Positions 1 to 6,842 of a DNA stretch of 64,000 bases are shown one piece after another (position 1 is the stretch's first letter; every line of letters starts with the position of its first letter). This DNA comes from Corynebacterium sp. MSK297 (lineage in GTDB: Bacteria > Actinomycetota > Actinomycetes > Mycobacteriales > Mycobacteriaceae), in the NCBI RefSeq assembly GCF_030232885.1, contig NZ_JASPGD010000002.1:1-64000 (forward strand), read 5' to 3'. Made by a program: the position numbers and the translations under genes. The notes under the pieces were generated by a model that saw nothing but the letters and a program-made list of their open reading frames with translations, was not told the origin of the DNA and ran no database searches.

Positions 1-261
1 GCCCCGAAATCAGTGTGGAAGAAAGTCTGGTCGAATAACCCTACTGAACGGCTCAATCGTGAAATCCGCAGGCGTACAGATGCTGTAGGAATTTTCCCCA
101 ATCGTGACGCTGTCGTGCGCCTTGTTGGCGCTGTCCTGGCAGAACAACATGATGACTGGATTCAGCAAAACCGCTACATGTCACTAACCAGTCTGGCGCA
201 AACCAGGGCGATGATCACCGCGAACGTCATTGATGCTGATACCACCAAGGAGGTCGCATGA
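1..261 (+). CDS. IS256 (mutator)-family transposase, C-terminal part
   Basis: This is the last 86 codons of a DDE transposase; the start lies upstream of the window. The stretch [20 protein letters not shown] is the conserved C-terminal signature of the IS256/mutator family, which cuts and pastes its element through a circular intermediate. The frame is open from base 1, and the tail includes the usual YMSLTSL region before the stop. The catalytic residues are not in view, so activity cannot be judged. The stop is followed by the putative right terminal repeat near 330-353. Confidence 0.85.
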   Translation, partial: APKSVWKKVWSNNPTERLNREIRRRTDAVGIFPNRDAVVRLVGAVLAEQHDDWIQQNRYMSLTSLAQTRAMITANVIDADTTKEVA

Positions 262-353
262 ACCAGTTAGAGCACCGAGCACGTGATGGCCCCTGACATC
301 ATCACACTGCATGCTTTATCGAAAGATAGAAACACCACTCAAACGGACTTGAC
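1..353 (+). mobile_element. IS256-family insertion sequence, right end only
   Basis: The window starts inside this element. The transposase C-terminus ends at 261. A sequence resembling the terminal repeat of actinobacterial IS256 elements (a CACCACT motif followed by GGACTTGACC) ends near 353. Immediately after it a serine resolvase frame begins in mid-domain, so the element appears to sit inside that gene. The left end and any target duplication lie outside the window. The exact right boundary is inferred from the resolvase homology break. Confidence 0.6.
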
Positions 354-603
354 CTCTGGTCGCAACATCGAGCGCGCCGGCCTTGGGCAGGTGATTGTGG
401 CGTGCCGTGCGGGGGACACGCTTGTTGTGACGAAGCTGGATCGGCTGGCTCGTAGTGTCCACGATGCCTCTGGCATTGCGCAGGACTTGCAGCAGTGCGG
501 AGTCGCGCTGCAGATAGGCCGTGATGTCTATGATCCGGATAATCCCACGGGGCGCTTGCTGTTTAATGTCTTGACAATGGTTGCCGAGTTTGAATCTGAC
601 CTT
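354..603 (+). pseudogene. Serine resolvase/invertase fragment
   Basis: Translation gives SGRNIERAGL, then GDTLVVTKLDRLARS, then VGRLLFNV-like and MVAEFESDL segments. These are the middle part of the catalytic domain of small serine recombinases. The N-terminus with the catalytic serine is missing, removed by the IS end at about 353. The helix-turn-helix half after EFESDL is also absent: the reading frame continues to 969 but no longer resembles the family. An open frame can be drawn from 283, but its first 24 residues come from IS end sequence. I therefore treat this as a dead remnant of an invertase or transposon resolvase, evidence of repeated mobile-element insertion at this locus. Confidence 0.75.
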
Positions 604-1113
604 TCCCACACATTGTCTGGATCTAATCCACGTAGAGGGGCAAACGTCCACAGCAAAGACGCGGCAGGCGCGATCAGGTCAACCCGATCGGCATACAACA
701 ACGAGCTTCGAACAAGGCGGAGTTCATTGTGCAAGGCAACCGCACCACTAGCACTTCGACTTGTGGGAGCGGCCCCCACCGTGGGCGTAAAACCGCGGTC
801 TAACCGCTGCTGTTTCCGGCGAGTATGGCGCAAGGGCCGACCTGGCTTCTTTCCCATGGAATCATTATCTCACCGCGGTAGCCCCCACCCGTCCTCGCTT
901 CGAAAACAACAGGGCCGCTTTGCTTGGTGCCATCTCGTCACGGAACGGCTACAGCCGAAAAGCGGCTAGTGTCCTGGCGGTAAAGCACCTTCTTCTCCTT
1001 ATGCACGGATAGCAGCTGTCTAATTCCGCGGTGGCTGTTTCCTGGCCGCAGCTCTCGTGGTTTGCACCCCACCATCATGGACGTTGGATGTGAACACTGG
1101 CTACAATTTCAGG
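604..1113. other. Intergenic stretch without a recognised gene
   Basis: About 510 bases between the resolvase fragment and the DUF3800-like gene. Open frames exist on both strands, but none resembles a protein family known to me and none has a convincing ribosome binding site. The end of the stretch carries a possible -10 box (TACAAT, 1102-1107) for the following gene. It looks like mixed debris left by mobile elements. Confidence 0.4.
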
Positions 1114-1695
1114 GTGGAATCCCAGCTAGTCGCCTACATCGATGAGTCCTCCGCCCTCAGGCCCCCAGACCGGCAGGAGTACATGGTGTGTGCGGCCATC
1201 ATCGACGCTCAAGACCTGGAACGAGTACGCGAGGAGCTGCGTCCACTGCGCCTTCCCGGCCAGGTCAAACTTCACTGGACCGACGAACGCAATAGCCGAC
1301 GCCGGAAAATCGTGGAAACACTTTCTGGAATCGACTCTATGCACGCGATCATCACCCACCAGAGCGAAGTAAGCAAGAAGACGGAGAGACACCGCAGGAA
1401 ATGCTTGGAGCAGATGTACTTCGAGCTCTCCGAGATGCACGTCCATAACGTCACTTTGGAAAGCCGGCAAGAGGCACAAAACAAGCGAGACCTCGCCCAT
1501 ATCGTTGCTTTGCAGGGCCAAGGGCAAAGTGCTGGCATCCGACTACGACACGTACGTGGTGGCGATGATCCACTGCTCTGGATTCCAGATGCCGTTCTCG
1601 GAGCACTTAACTCCGTTCATCTGGGCGAGGAACAGTACTGGGAGAAGCTGCATGAGAAAGTGGTCCTCAACCGTCCCACCCCGGATTCCCTCTAG
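1114..1695 (+). CDS. DUF3800-like protein
   Basis: A 193-residue protein beginning VESQLVAYIDES. The early YIDES motif, the central LHWTDE, and the final ALNSVHLGEEQYWEKL are typical of the DUF3800 group, an RNase H-like fold of uncertain function often found near phage and mobile elements. The start is placed at GTG 1114, seven bases after a TACAAT box, which would make the transcript leaderless. An in-frame ATG at 1057 would add 19 residues with no family resemblance. A strong hairpin terminator follows. The function is unknown; a role in defence or mobile-element biology is only a guess from context. Confidence 0.6.
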   Translation: MESQLVAYIDESSALRPPDRQEYMVCAAIIDAQDLERVREELRPLRLPGQVKLHWTDERNSRRRKIVETLSGIDSMHAIITHQSEVSKKTERHRRKCLEQMYFELSEMHVHNVTLESRQEAQNKRDLAHIVALQGQGQSAGIRLRHVRGGDDPLLWIPDAVLGALNSVHLGEEQYWEKLHEKVVLNRPTPDSL

Positions 1696-1703
1696 AGACA
1701 GGC

Positions 1704-1747
1704 GAAGACCCTGGGTCCAGTCGTCCGGCTGGGGTCCCAGGGTCTTC
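1704..1747 (+). terminator. Hairpin terminator after DUF3800-like gene
   Basis: A 12-bp perfect stem (1704-1715 pairs with 1736-1747, GAAGACCCTGGG with its complement) with a 20-base loop lies nine bases after the stop at 1695 and is followed by a TTCC-rich tail. The T-run is weak, so this may also work in the opposite direction. Confidence 0.6.
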
Positions 1748-1788
1748 TTCCGATCCTGTCGTAACAGGTGGCAATGACCCTAGGTTAG

Positions 1789-1821
1789 CACCCTTTGTCA
1801 CCGTCTGTCACCCTTTGTCAC
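1789..1821. repeat. Short direct repeat, 13 bp with 20-bp period
   Basis: CACCCTTTGTCAC occurs at 1789-1801 and again at 1809-1821, with a related CGTCTGTCAC in between. It lies between a terminator and an IS remnant. No function is apparent; short direct repeats of this kind can be leftovers of recombination or attachment sites. Confidence 0.5.
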
Positions 1822-1870
1822 TGCCATACAGAACCAGCTCGTCGTCGCTTACCTGGGCCGGCGGCTTCAT

Positions 1871-2282
1871 TGAAGTGCCCTGGGTTTTGATCCTAGGCAT
1901 TTGCCTTGATCTCCATTATTTCTTGACTGGGGTGATGTTCCCAAAAACTCGGCTTCGACTTCAGCCGGGGTGCGGTAGCCCAAGCTCTGGTGGAGCGGTG
2001 ATTCGTTCCACCATTTGCCCCACTCGAACGTGGCGATTTCCACATCCACAACATCGCTCCACCTGCGGGTATGGATCAGTTCGTTCTTGTGAGGAGCCGT
2101 TGACATTCTCAGCCAAAGCATTGTCGTAGGAATCCCCAACAGTCCCGGTAGACGCACTAATTCCGTGTTCTTCCAGGCGCTGGTTGTAGACAATGCTCAC
2201 ATACTGCGACCCGTGATCTTCAATGGTGAATCAGAACCGTCGTTTCCATCTACTCAAACGGAACAAAACCTGGGACACTTCA
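1871..2282 (-). mobile_element. Internally deleted IS3-family element (412 bp)
   Basis: Both termini of the IS3 element found intact at 50034-51339 are present here in inverse orientation. The left terminal repeat is at 2259-2282 and the right one starts at 1871 (TGAAGTGCCCTGGGTTTTG against TGAAGTGTCCTGGGTTTTG). About 900 bp between the first 40 bases and the distal orfB region are missing, with the junction near 2235-2241. The flanking triplets (CAT and GGT) do not match, so no target duplication remains. The copy has also diverged by substitutions and indels, so it is older than the full-length copy. Confidence 0.8.
1893..2235 (-). pseudogene. IS3 transposase OrfB remnant
   Basis: On the minus strand two frames together rebuild the OrfB C-terminus. 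One gives SIVYNQRLEEHG and GTVGDSYDNALAENVNG. The other gives KNELIHTRRWSDVVDVEIATF and HQSLGYRTPAEVEAEF. Both match the intact OrfB at 50397-51317, with a frameshift near the catalytic glutamate region and loss of everything upstream of the second aspartate motif. It is non-functional and belongs to the deleted element around it. Confidence 0.8.
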
Positions 2283-2396
2283 GGTGCTGGTTTTCCGACC
2301 TTAGATTAGGAGTGGGGCAGGCATCGACGGATCTTAGTATTAGTCGCTAACCCTAGGGTAAATAACGTGGATCATTATAGGTTAAACAAGGGGGTC

Positions 2397-2424
2397 TTGA
2401 CTTTGTGGCCCTTTTCGGTATTCT
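2397..2424 (+). promoter_or_regulatory. Candidate sigma-70-type promoter
   Basis: TTGACT (2397-2402) and TATTCT (2419-2424) are separated by 16 bases in an AT-rich stretch upstream of the phospholipase-like gene. A perfect inverted repeat lies directly downstream, as expected for a repressed promoter. Confidence 0.5.
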
Positions 2425-2426
2425 CT

Positions 2427-2452
2427 GTTTAAGTGATTAGAGTCACTTAAAC
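2427..2452. promoter_or_regulatory. Perfect 10-bp inverted repeat, candidate operator
   Basis: GTTTAAGTGA (2427-2436) and TCACTTAAAC (2443-2452) form a perfect palindrome with a six-base spacer, starting two bases after the predicted -10 box. There is no T-run, so an operator is more likely than a terminator. No regulator gene is recognisable next to it. Confidence 0.5.
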
Positions 2453-2520
2453 AAGATTTGTTAATCAAGGAAAGAGGTAAGGTCTCATAATCGAACGTTT
2501 GAAAGGTTTGGTTATTTTTC

Positions 2521-2656
2521 ATGCTTGATGAATGTGTCGAAGTCCGGATTTTGGGACGTTTTTCGTGTGAACTGACTGCGGAAATTGCTGCATGAGGTTT
2601 ATCAGTTGGAAATGGTCCGTCAAGGGATTCAACGCCTTGCGGGGCTGAAGTGGTGA
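2521..2656 (+). pseudogene. Possible small gene with a frameshift
   Basis: An ATG at 2521 opens a 24-residue frame beginning MLDECVEVRILGRF and ending ELTAEIAA. Shifting frame by one base at 2593 continues without a break as EVYQLEMVRQGIQRLAGLKW to a stop at 2656. The joined product of about 44 residues has protein-like composition, but I recognise no family. It sits between the promoter/operator and the phospholipase-like gene and could be the broken first gene of that operon. This could equally be chance. Confidence 0.3.
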
Positions 2657-2687
2657 GCCTTAAAGTCCACCAATAAGGGTTTTAGTT

Positions 2688-3074
2688 ATGTTTAGTTTGG
2701 ATGAAATTTCAACGACTATCGAAATCGAACAACTTGTGGCTGTCATTGAGGCTCCTGAAGTAGTTGGGCAAAATAAAATTGCTACACGTGCTGTAGCCAC
2801 TCGACAAAATGGTTGCTCGTTTACGCCAGATCGGTGGGGAAGTGCCAATTTTAAACCAATTTGTGACCGGCATGATATTTGTTATGGCCCTTCGAGTAGG
2901 ACAAACCGTATCGACTGTGATAAACGATTTCGTGCGGGGCTGATAGCTGAATGCGTCCGGGCGTATGGATCGGGAGTTCGATCAGGGGCTTGTAAAGGAG
3001 TGGCTGAGGCTTATTATCGCGGCGTTCGTGCAGCCGGCTCGAGATTTTATAAGGGGCGAGGGCTCAACAATTAG
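2688..3074 (+). CDS. Phospholipase A2-like protein without signal peptide
   Basis: 128 residues. The core from Cys43 reads CSFTPDRW, then CDRHDICYG (His62-Asp63), then IDCDKRF (Asp78), with cysteines at 43, 59, 65, 77, 89 and 102. This is the arrangement of prokaryotic (group XIV type) phospholipase A2, in which the His-Asp pair hydrolyses the sn-2 ester. Those enzymes are normally secreted, but this protein has no signal peptide: its first 40 residues are acidic and polar, and upstream in-frame codons offer no earlier start before a stop at 2661. The ribosome binding site is weak (AAGGG at 2675-2679). It is followed 14 bases later by a membrane protein gene. Low GC compared with its surroundings suggests acquisition. 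Confidence 0.65.
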   Translation: MFSLDEISTTIEIEQLVAVIEAPEVVGQNKIATRAVATRQNGCSFTPDRWGSANFKPICDRHDICYGPSSRTNRIDCDKRFRAGLIAECVRAYGSGVRSGACKGVAEAYYRGVRAAGSRFYKGRGLNN

Positions 3075-3088
3075 GGAGTGGAATAAAC

Positions 3089-3490
3089 ATGCTGAAACCT
3101 CTGGAACGCATCACAATTTTTTCGGTTCTCGTGGCCCTCGCGCTCTATGTATTTATGAGCATTATTGCTGCCTCGGGTGACGGTTTTCCGTTTCTTGTTG
3201 GCGCATTATTTCTTCTAGCCACCGCTATCGCGGTTGTGCTTGTCGGGATAAATATTTCGCTCTGGAGTCATAAGCGGGCGCGGCATTGTTCATCCGCGAT
3301 AGGAAAAATCGGCGCGTGGATAATTACCACCGGAATTGTTATTGCAGTTGCTTCTGTTATTACTCAGCTGTTTCGCGCCGGTGGTTTTTGGGAACCGCTG
3401 TTTAGTGAGCTTTTATGGGTAATAACTGCAGCCACCGGACTATTGTGGCTGGGGTTTATTCTACTTATGGTTTCCGGGAGAACTCGCTAA
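3089..3490 (+). CDS. Four-helix membrane protein next to phospholipase-like gene
   Basis: 133 residues with four predicted membrane helices, at about residues 8-30, 34-55, 71-95 and 104-127, and short charged loops (SHKRARH between helices 2 and 3). No family is recognised. The gene starts 14 bases after the phospholipase-like gene, is equally AT-rich, and probably shares its transcript. A role in protecting against, or exporting, the neighbouring lipase is an inference from position only. The stop is followed by the convergent sodA terminator region. Confidence 0.55.
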   Translation: MLKPLERITIFSVLVALALYVFMSIIAASGDGFPFLVGALFLLATAIAVVLVGINISLWSHKRARHCSSAIGKIGAWIITTGIVIAVASVITQLFRAGGFWEPLFSELLWVITAATGLLWLGFILLMVSGRTR

Positions 3491-3557
3491 GCCAGAACGG
3501 TTGCCCGCGAGATAAAAACACCGAAAATAAAACCACCACTAAAAACCGCCATGAAAA

Positions 3558-3597
3558 AACGCCGTGTCCGGCACGTAAAGTGCGCGGGCACGGCGTT
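3558..3597 (-). terminator. sodA terminator
   Basis: A 9-bp stem AACGCCGTG (3558-3566) pairs with CACGGCGTT (3589-3597), with further internal pairing of GCAC and GTGC. Read on the minus strand it is followed by a run of T, and it lies about 30 bases beyond the sodA stop. Confidence 0.75.
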
Positions 3598-3628
3598 CCT
3601 TTAAGTCGCAACGGTGATGCGACGGAAG

Positions 3629-4231
3629 TTACTTCTTCGCTGCTGCGAAACGCTCTGCAACGTCGTCCCAGTTGAAGACGTTCCAGACAGCCTTGACGTA
3701 ATCAGGCTTGACGTTCTTGTACTGCAGGTAGAAAGCGTGCTCCCACATATCCAGCATCAGCAGCGGGGTGAAGTTCACGGAGGTGTTGCCCTGCTGATCG
3801 GTTAGCTGCTCAACGAGCAGGCGGCCAGCGATATGGTCGTAACCCAGCACGGCCCAGCCGGAACCCTGCAGGCCGAGTGCTGCTGCGGAGAAGTGCGCCT
3901 TGAACTTCTCGAAGGAACCAAAGTCGCGGTCAATAGCCTCTGCCAGCTCACCGGTTGGCTCGCCGCCACCGTTAGGGCTCAGGTTCTTCCAGAAGATGGA
4001 GTGGTTGGTGTGGCCACCCAGGTTGAAAGCCAAGTTCTTGGACAGCGCACGGATGCGGTCTGGGTTGGCTTCGCCGTTGCGCTCTTCTTCCAGGGCGTCC
4101 AAAGCTGTGTTAGCACCCTGTACGTAAGTGTTGTGGTGCTTGGAGTGGTGCAGCTCCATGATTTCGCCGGAGATGTGTGGCTCCAAAGCGTTGTAGTCGT
4201 AATCGAGTTCTGGGAGTTCGTAAACAGCCAT
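3629..4231 (-). CDS. sodA: Superoxide dismutase (Mn/Fe)
   Basis: 200 residues, the normal length. It converts superoxide to oxygen and hydrogen peroxide in the cytosol. The metal ligands are visible: His28 in ELHHSKHH, the His of [10 protein letters not shown], and [10 protein letters not shown] with its Asp and His. The N-terminus [20 protein letters not shown] is characteristic. A GAAAGGA ribosome binding site precedes the ATG, and a consensus promoter lies upstream. It is transcribed divergently from msrA, which also handles oxidative damage. A hairpin terminator follows. Manganese is the likelier cofactor in corynebacteria, but this cannot be proven from sequence alone. Confidence 0.97.
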   Translation of the reverse strand: MAVYELPELDYDYNALEPHISGEIMELHHSKHHNTYVQGANTALDALEEERNGEANPDRIRALSKNLAFNLGGHTNHSIFWKNLSPNGGGEPTGELAEAIDRDFGSFEKFKAHFSAAALGLQGSGWAVLGYDHIAGRLLVEQLTDQQGNTSVNFTPLLMLDMWEHAFYLQYKNVKPDYVKAVWNVFNWDDVAERFAAAKK

Positions 4232-4264
4232 TATCGCTAAATCCTTTCGTTGGGTACATCGCCC

Positions 4265-4292
4265 ATAATAGGCACGTATAAGAATTTCGCAA
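4265..4292 (-). promoter_or_regulatory. sodA promoter
   Basis: On the minus strand TTGCGA (4287-4292) and TATTAT (4265-4270) are separated by 16 bases. The leader then runs about 28 bases to the sodA ATG through a GAAAGGA ribosome binding site. Confidence 0.65.
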
Positions 4293-4407
4293 CATTTTTA
4301 TGACATAAAACTATTCACGCGATGCCAAGCATCAGAGAACGCTCTTATGAACAAATACACAGTTGCACGCGAGCTCCTTTCACAGTATTTAGCGAGCTAC
4401 GCGGGCG

Positions 4408-4413
4408 TAGAAT
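4408..4413 (+). promoter_or_regulatory. -10 box of a leaderless msrA transcript
   Basis: TAGAAT ends six bases before the msrA ATG at 4420, so transcription would start at or next to the start codon. No ribosome binding site is present, which agrees with leaderless translation. Confidence 0.5.
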
Positions 4414-4419
4414 ATCGGC

Positions 4420-5082
4420 ATGTGGATGTTTGGAAATAACCCAGAACTCGTCGCCGAAGAAGACGCCCTGCATGGCGGAAAGCACCCGGTCCTAGAAAAC
4501 CCACGCCCGCATGCCGTGTTGGGTACGCCAATTACTGGCATCTGGGAAGACGGCCAGGCCAGCCTGATTGTGGGCTTGGGGTGTTTCTGGGGCGTGGAAA
4601 AGCTTTATTGGAACCTCGACGGCGTGGTGTCTACGTCGGCTGGTTATGCCGGTGGCGTGACGCCGAACCCGACGTACCGCGAAGTCTGCACAGGGCGTAC
4701 TAATCACGTGGAGGTTGTGCGCGTGGTTTATGACCCGTCGCGGGTTTCCTTGGAGGATCTGGTACGCGTCGGCCTCGAAGCGCACGATCCGACTCAGGGC
4801 TATCGCCAGGGCAACGACGTGGGTACGCAGTATCGCTCGGCGTTTTATACCGAAGGCCCACACGCGGCGGAAGAAAAACAGACCGTCGACAAGCTTGTCG
4901 ACGCCTACGGTAAGAAATTGCAGGCCAACGGCTACGGTGAAGTCACCACGGAGATCGCTACGCTGGCCGAGACCCCGGCGGGCGAGTACTACTTGGCGGA
5001 GGACGAGCACCAGCAATACCTGGAGAAAAACCCACAAGGCTATTGCCCGCACCACGGCACGGGCATTGCCTGCAGCATCTAG
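4420..5082 (+). CDS. msrA: Peptide-methionine (S)-S-oxide reductase
   Basis: 220 residues. MsrA repairs oxidised methionine in proteins, using thioredoxin as reductant. The catalytic GCFWG motif is at about residues 53-57, followed by GVVSTSAGYAGG, TGRTNHVEVVRV and DVGTQYRSAFY. The C-terminal GYCPHHGTGIACSI carries the recycling cysteines. The first 45 residues, before the catalytic domain, are typical of the long actinobacterial form. It diverges from sodA, so the two oxidative-defence genes share a 188-base intergenic region. Confidence 0.95.
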   Translation: MWMFGNNPELVAEEDALHGGKHPVLENPRPHAVLGTPITGIWEDGQASLIVGLGCFWGVEKLYWNLDGVVSTSAGYAGGVTPNPTYREVCTGRTNHVEVVRVVYDPSRVSLEDLVRVGLEAHDPTQGYRQGNDVGTQYRSAFYTEGPHAAEEKQTVDKLVDAYGKKLQANGYGEVTTEIATLAETPAGEYYLAEDEHQQYLEKNPQGYCPHHGTGIACSI

Positions 5083-5117
5083 AGTTGTTCGCGCACACTA
5101 GCGCAGGCGCAAATACT

Positions 5118-5846
5118 ATGTTGACCGGCTGTCATATCGTTGCCCACCGTGGCTATTCCGGGAAGTACCCGGAAAATTCGCCCGAGGCGTTTCAACAAGC
5201 CTTGCAACTGCCTATCCATGGCCTGGAATGCGATATTCGCGCCAGCCGCGATGGGCAGGCGGTGGTGATCCATGATCCCAGCGTGGACCGCACCAGCACT
5301 GGCACGGGCATGGTCGCGCGCATGATGTGGCCCGAGCTGCAGCGGCTGAATATCGGTTCCGAGGATGCGCCACAACAACTCATGCTTGTCGACGATTTGC
5401 TGCGCATGCTCGGGAATAACTCGCACCACCTTTATATTGAGACCAAACCGCTGGTGCGGCAGGGGGCTGCGCTGGAAAAAGCTCTGGCGCGGGCGTTGCA
5501 TCGTACCGGCATGGTTGCGGACCCTCGTGTGCACATCATTTCTTTTTCACATGCTTCGCTGCGCAGGCTCGCGAGTCTCGTGCCGCAGGTGGACCGGATT
5601 TATTTGCGCCGCGGTTGGGAACGGCGGTGGAACAGCCGCGATTTGATGCTCTCACGCCCGCATGCGCTGGGGCTTTCTCTGGACCACGGCAAAGCCAACC
5701 CGGCTGCGATTGGTGTGGGAGGCCGTCGGACGTACATGTGGACCGTCGATAAGCCAGAAGATATGCGCTGGGCGCGCGATCACGGGGTGAACCTCTTGGC
5801 GACGAATTGGCCGGAGCTTGCACTCAAGGTGGTCGGCGACCAGTAA
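5118..5846 (+). CDS. Glycerophosphodiester phosphodiesterase family protein
   Basis: 242 residues from ATG 5118. It carries the GDPD signature: AHRGYSGKYPENSPEAF with the catalytic His, GLECDIRASRDG with metal-binding Glu and Asp, and VVIHDPSVDRTS with the second His. IETKPL and the end region MWTVDKPEDM and LATNWPEL complete the TIM-barrel pattern. It has no signal peptide, so it should act in the cytosol on glycerophosphodiesters from lipid turnover. An upstream in-frame ATG at 5043 lies inside msrA and is unlikely. Confidence 0.85.
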   Translation: MLTGCHIVAHRGYSGKYPENSPEAFQQALQLPIHGLECDIRASRDGQAVVIHDPSVDRTSTGTGMVARMMWPELQRLNIGSEDAPQQLMLVDDLLRMLGNNSHHLYIETKPLVRQGAALEKALARALHRTGMVADPRVHIISFSHASLRRLASLVPQVDRIYLRRGWERRWNSRDLMLSRPHALGLSLDHGKANPAAIGVGGRRTYMWTVDKPEDMRWARDHGVNLLATNWPELALKVVGDQ

Positions 5847-5849
5847 ACT
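5844..5849 (+). promoter_or_regulatory. -10 box upstream of DUF5926 gene (leaderless type)
   Basis: TAAACT overlaps the stop codon of the upstream phosphodiesterase gene and ends seven bases before the ATG at 5857. Confidence 0.4.
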
Positions 5850-5856
5850 GGCGCGC

Positions 5857-6777
5857 ATGGCGAAGAAGAAAAAGAAGCAAGAAGACCTCCCAGAGGGAAT
5901 GTCGCGTCGGCAAGCAAAACTTGCAGCCCGGGCTGCAGAACGTGCCAAGCTGGAAAAGGACCCACGCCCGTTCGCCGGGTTCGCGTGCGAAGCCGAACTA
6001 ATTGCACTGCAAGAATTTGTGCCCTCCGGCTACGCGAAAGTAGATATCGCAGGCATCGACCGCACCGTGTGGCTGTGCAGCGTTTTGCCAGGAGCATCCG
6101 CAGCGATGATCCGCGATGAGCAATACGGCGGCGATGCCTTCGTCGCGCTGCAGGTGCAAGCCCACGGCGTGAACCCGCACCATGACCTGGCCTACGCCCT
6201 GAACTGGGTGAAAGAGCACTCGGCGGGTGAATCGCTGGTGTCCACGGCGGCCGACGGCAACCAGCCGGAACTCACGGAACTGCTGCCGCACGACACCACG
6301 CTGGATATCCAGTTAGAGCAGGACTTTTCCTGGTGGATGCCAGAAGGCGCACCCATGCCGGAGCAGGTTGCGCAGTCGATGCAGATGGCCAACGATTCCG
6401 TCATTGAAACCCACGCGATCGACGCCGACGCGCCGGGTACTTTGTGGTGGTCGGATACCGGTAGCGGTAAGACACACATCCGCTGGGTACGCCCGGTGGA
6501 CAACGAAAATGATTTCCTGAACGCCCTGGCACGCGTGGCCGCCCGCGGTGACCTGCACGTGGGGGAAGACACCAAGTTTGCCGGTGTATTCCGGACCCAC
6601 GGTGTGATTGCCCCAGTTTTTGATGTCACCCCGGAGCCAGCCGCGGATTCCTACCGCGAGCAGCTAGAGCGCGTGAACCAGGCTTTGGAAGAAGAAATCT
6701 CCAACGACGCGCAGCTTTCTGCCGACGAGCGCAAGCAACTGCAAAACATTAAATCGCGGCAGGTCACCATCCGCTAG
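5857..6777 (+). CDS. DUF5926 family protein
   Basis: 306 residues. A strongly basic start (MAKKKKKQ, then SRRQAKLAARAAER) leads into a conserved actinobacterial protein with WLCSVLPGASAAM, FSWWMPEGAPMPEQV and GTLWWSDTGSGKTHIRWVRP. This matches the widespread DUF5926 family of unknown role. TDTGSGKT resembles a Walker A but is not followed by other P-loop motifs, so ATP binding should not be assumed. The ATG at 5857 is chosen because the family begins with the lysine-rich stretch and because of the TAAACT box just upstream. Confidence 0.75.
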   Translation: MAKKKKKQEDLPEGMSRRQAKLAARAAERAKLEKDPRPFAGFACEAELIALQEFVPSGYAKVDIAGIDRTVWLCSVLPGASAAMIRDEQYGGDAFVALQVQAHGVNPHHDLAYALNWVKEHSAGESLVSTAADGNQPELTELLPHDTTLDIQLEQDFSWWMPEGAPMPEQVAQSMQMANDSVIETHAIDADAPGTLWWSDTGSGKTHIRWVRPVDNENDFLNALARVAARGDLHVGEDTKFAGVFRTHGVIAPVFDVTPEPAADSYREQLERVNQALEEEISNDAQLSADERKQLQNIKSRQVTIR

Positions 6778-6842
6778 ATCTGCGGATGGTGGGGATTCTC
6801 ACCGCGCCAGTGTGTACCACGCCAGTGTGCAGTCGGTATGCG

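Noticed and set aside
783..799. 17-bp identity GGGCGTAAAACCGCGGT with 28433-28449
   Set aside because: A single 17-bp match in 64 kb can arise by chance and the flanks do not continue the similarity.
283..969. Intact recombinase of 228 residues
   Set aside because: The first 24 residues come from IS end sequence and the last 115 have no recombinase homology; the catalytic serine region is missing.
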